7,370 nt of DNA from NCBI GenBank assembly GCA_013812565.1, contig JACCTF010000560.1, forward strand, positions 1 to 7,370, in the 5' to 3' direction. The notes under the pieces are model-generated. The model saw nothing but the letters and a program-made list of their open reading frames with translations, searched no databases and was not told the origin of the DNA. Positions 6,287 to 7,370 of the stretch are shown here, one piece after another. Source of the DNA: Pyrinomonadaceae bacterium. Lineage in GTDB: Bacteria; Acidobacteriota; Blastocatellia; Pyrinomonadales; Pyrinomonadaceae. Numbering within the stretch: the stretch's first letter is position 1; every line of letters begins with the position of its first letter. The position numbers were made by a program, and so were the translations under genes.

Positions 6287-7132
6287 TCAGAGGCGGAATT
6301 TTTCTCCGAGATAGAGTCGCCGAACTTCCGCATCCTCAGTCAATTCGACGGGCGCGCCCGCGCGGAAGATGCGCCCTTCGGCCATGATGTATGCGCGGTC
6401 GGTAACCCCTAAAGTTTCGCGCACGTTGTGATCTGTAATCAGAATTCCGATCCGGCGGCTGCGTAAATAGAGGATGATGTTTTGAATGTCATCAACCGCT
6501 TTTGGATCTATGCCCGCGAAAGGCTCGTCCAACAAAATAAACTGAGGTTCGGTCGCCAGTGCGCGCGCGATCTCAACGCGCCTTCGTTCGCCGCCCGAAA
6601 GCGAATCGCCGCGCGTGTGCCGGACGTGCGCGACGCCAAACTCTTCCAGCAATTCTTCAAGTCGCTTAAGGCGCTGGCGACGCCGCAGGTTCATGGTCTC
6701 AAGTACCGCCAGAATGTTTTCCGCCGCCGTCATTTTGCGGAAGATAGAAGGCTCTTGCGGCAGGTATCCAACGCCGAGGCGCGCGCGCAAGTACATCGGC
6801 AGTTTTGTGATGTTGCGTTCACCGAGCAGAATGCGTCCCGCGTCCGGCCGCTCAAGGCCGATGATCATGTAGAAGGTCGTCGTTTTGCCCGCGCCGTTCG
6901 CACCAAGCAGACCAACCACTTCGCCTTGCTCGACATGCAGGCTGACGCCGTCAACCACGCGTCGTCGCCCGTAGTATTTCTCCAATCCGCTCGCCGCCAA
7001 TCTTATCTGCGCAGGCGCGTCCCGCACCTCCTCCGACTGGGGGCGATACTCCGTCGATTCTTTCTCTTCTGCTGCCTGAACCACTTCCTGCCCTAAGAAT
7101 TTTAGATTTTGGATTTGCGATTTGGCAATCAA
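6287..7132 (-). CDS. lptB: LPS export ABC transporter ATP-binding protein LptB
   Basis: Cytoplasmic ATPase of the LptB2FGC complex that extracts lipopolysaccharide from the inner membrane. In the longest reading (281 residues) the ABC domain starts near 43 ([18 protein letters not shown]). It has Walker [10 protein letters not shown] at 77-85, Q-loop Gln126 ([13 protein letters not shown], the LptB version), signature LSGGERRR at 178-185, Walker B ILLDEP at 199-204 with Glu203, and switch His235 (ITDHNVRET). The start is uncertain. TTG 7132 is the outermost possible, since TGA lies just upstream in frame, but its first dozen codons are heptamer repeat and it lacks a good Shine-Dalgarno. GTG 7027 would give 246 residues, close to the family's usual size of about 240, with GGAG only 3 bases away. 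lptA directly upstream supports the identity. Confidence 0.95.
   Translation of the reverse strand: MIAKSQIQNLKFLGQEVVQAAEEKESTEYRPQSEEVRDAPAQIRLAASGLEKYYGRRRVVDGVSLHVEQGEVVGLLGANGAGKTTTFYMIIGLERPDAGRILLGERNITKLPMYLRARLGVGYLPQEPSIFRKMTAAENILAVLETMNLRRRQRLKRLEELLEEFGVAHVRHTRGDSLSGGERRRVEIARALATEPQFILLDEPFAGIDPKAVDDIQNIILYLRSRRIGILITDHNVRETLGVTDRAYIMAEGRIFRAGAPVELTEDAEVRRLYLGEKFRL
7095..7129. repeat. Heptamer array, NNNGATT type (5 units), at the lptB 5' end
   Basis: Contiguous plus-strand 7-base units AAGAATT, TTAGATT, TTGGATT, TGCGATT, TGGCAAT, the same family as the arrays at 3829-3863 and 3892-3933. Read on the minus strand in the lptB frame it gives [12 protein letters not shown], which is not part of the ABC fold. 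A short inverse piece (AAATCGC, AAATTC) sits at 7159-7171 against the lptA stop. Confidence 0.78.
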
Positions 7133-7169
7133 CGTACCCGGCGATCCTGCATCTCTTCAAATCGCAAAT
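7113..7169 (-). promoter_or_regulatory. Inverted heptamer repeat bracketing the lptA-lptB translation junction
   Basis: A perfect 12-base inverted repeat: 7113-7124 (ATTTGCGATTTG) and 7158-7169 (CAAATCGCAAAT). The 33-base loop holds an ATG (7150-7152) that opens a 7-codon frame ending in TGA at 7129-7131. That TGA overlaps the TTG (7130-7132) that begins the longest lptB frame. This mirrors the arrangement at hprK. The pairing is seen directly; RNA folding and any control of lptB are inference. Confidence 0.4.
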
Positions 7170-7170
7170 T

Positions 7171-7370
7171 CTACGGTTTCCGCCGAATGCGATGTGTCGA
7201 GCGCACGCGCCCCGCTTCCTGCTTTCCTCCAGCGTTGTCGGCGACCACACGATTCTCACGTAGGTATATCGTCATCCGACGACCTTCAGACGTGCCTTGT
7301 TCGGCATCTTCAACGCGAGAGGGGGCGCCGGTCAGCACCGCCGTTTCGTCGGCAGCCGTATACTGCGCCC
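7171..7370 (-). CDS. lptA: LPS transport periplasmic protein LptA/OstA-like, C-terminal end only
   Basis: The last 65 codons of a gene entering from the right edge, ending in TAG at 7171-7173. The reading is AQYTAADETAVLTGAPSRVEDAEQG, then SEGRRMTIYLRENRVVADNAGG and a basic tail GRVRSTHRIRRKP. The pattern of a short strand, 'D..V.L.G.P.V', and 'G..M..YL..NRV' is that of the last beta-jellyroll repeats of LptA/OstA, which bridges LPS across the periplasm. Position immediately before lptB strongly supports this. The signal peptide and most of the fold are outside the window, so LptC or an LptA-LptC fusion cannot be ruled out. An AATC-type heptamer fragment touches its stop codon. Confidence 0.82.
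   Translation of the reverse strand, partial: AQYTAADETAVLTGAPSRVEDAEQGTSEGRRMTIYLRENRVVADNAGGKQEAGRVRSTHRIRRKP

Noticed and set aside
6115..6333. Minus-strand 72-codon frame spanning the lptB-rpoN gap
   Set aside because: Overlaps the ends of two secure genes in another frame, and has no recognisable domain or good start signal.

Overview
The window is one dense, fully co-oriented gene cluster read on the minus strand. In transcription order (right to left) it holds the 3' end of lptA, then lptB, rpoN (sigma-54), a long-form hpf, hprK, rapZ, a mannose-family PTS EIIA, HPr (ptsH) and the 5' part of ptsI (Enzyme I), which runs off the left edge. No gene is supported on the plus strand, and no RNA gene, CRISPR array, insertion sequence or clear intrinsic terminator was found. 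The longest gene-free stretch is 126 bases (6161-6286).

The lptA/lptB genes show a diderm, LPS-making bacterium. The lptAB-rpoN-hpf-rapZ order is the classic Gram-negative sigma-54 neighbourhood. The combination with HprK/P and an EIIA-Man in place of PtsN, moderately high GC, and two families of 7-base tandem repeats in the gene junctions suggest Acidobacteriota, perhaps Blastocatellia. That placement is inference from general knowledge, not a search.

Right third (6287-7370): LptA and LptB, the periplasmic bridge and cytoplasmic ATPase of LPS export. Middle (3934-6160): sigma-54 and the ribosome hibernation factor. Left (1-3871): a regulatory phosphorelay. EI takes phosphate from PEP, HPr carries it on His15, EIIA-Man receives it on His28, and HprK/P can mark HPr on the HPr-Ser46 equivalent. 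RapZ is a nucleotide-binding-fold regulator. No EIIB/EIIC permease is visible, so the PTS part looks regulatory rather than transport-dedicated. Start/stop overlaps at EIIA-HPr-EI and hprK-rapZ suggest translational coupling.

The less ordinary content lies in the junctions. AATCNNN/NNGATTN heptamer arrays sit at the hpf-hprK and lptA-lptB junctions. In both places inverted copies flank a start codon; at hprK they form a near-perfect stem whose 18-base loop holds the Shine-Dalgarno and the ATG. A second family, CTNCTGY, runs for exactly ten units across the 3' end of rapZ and supplies its last residues and stop codon. RapZ also has Met where the Walker A lysine should be.
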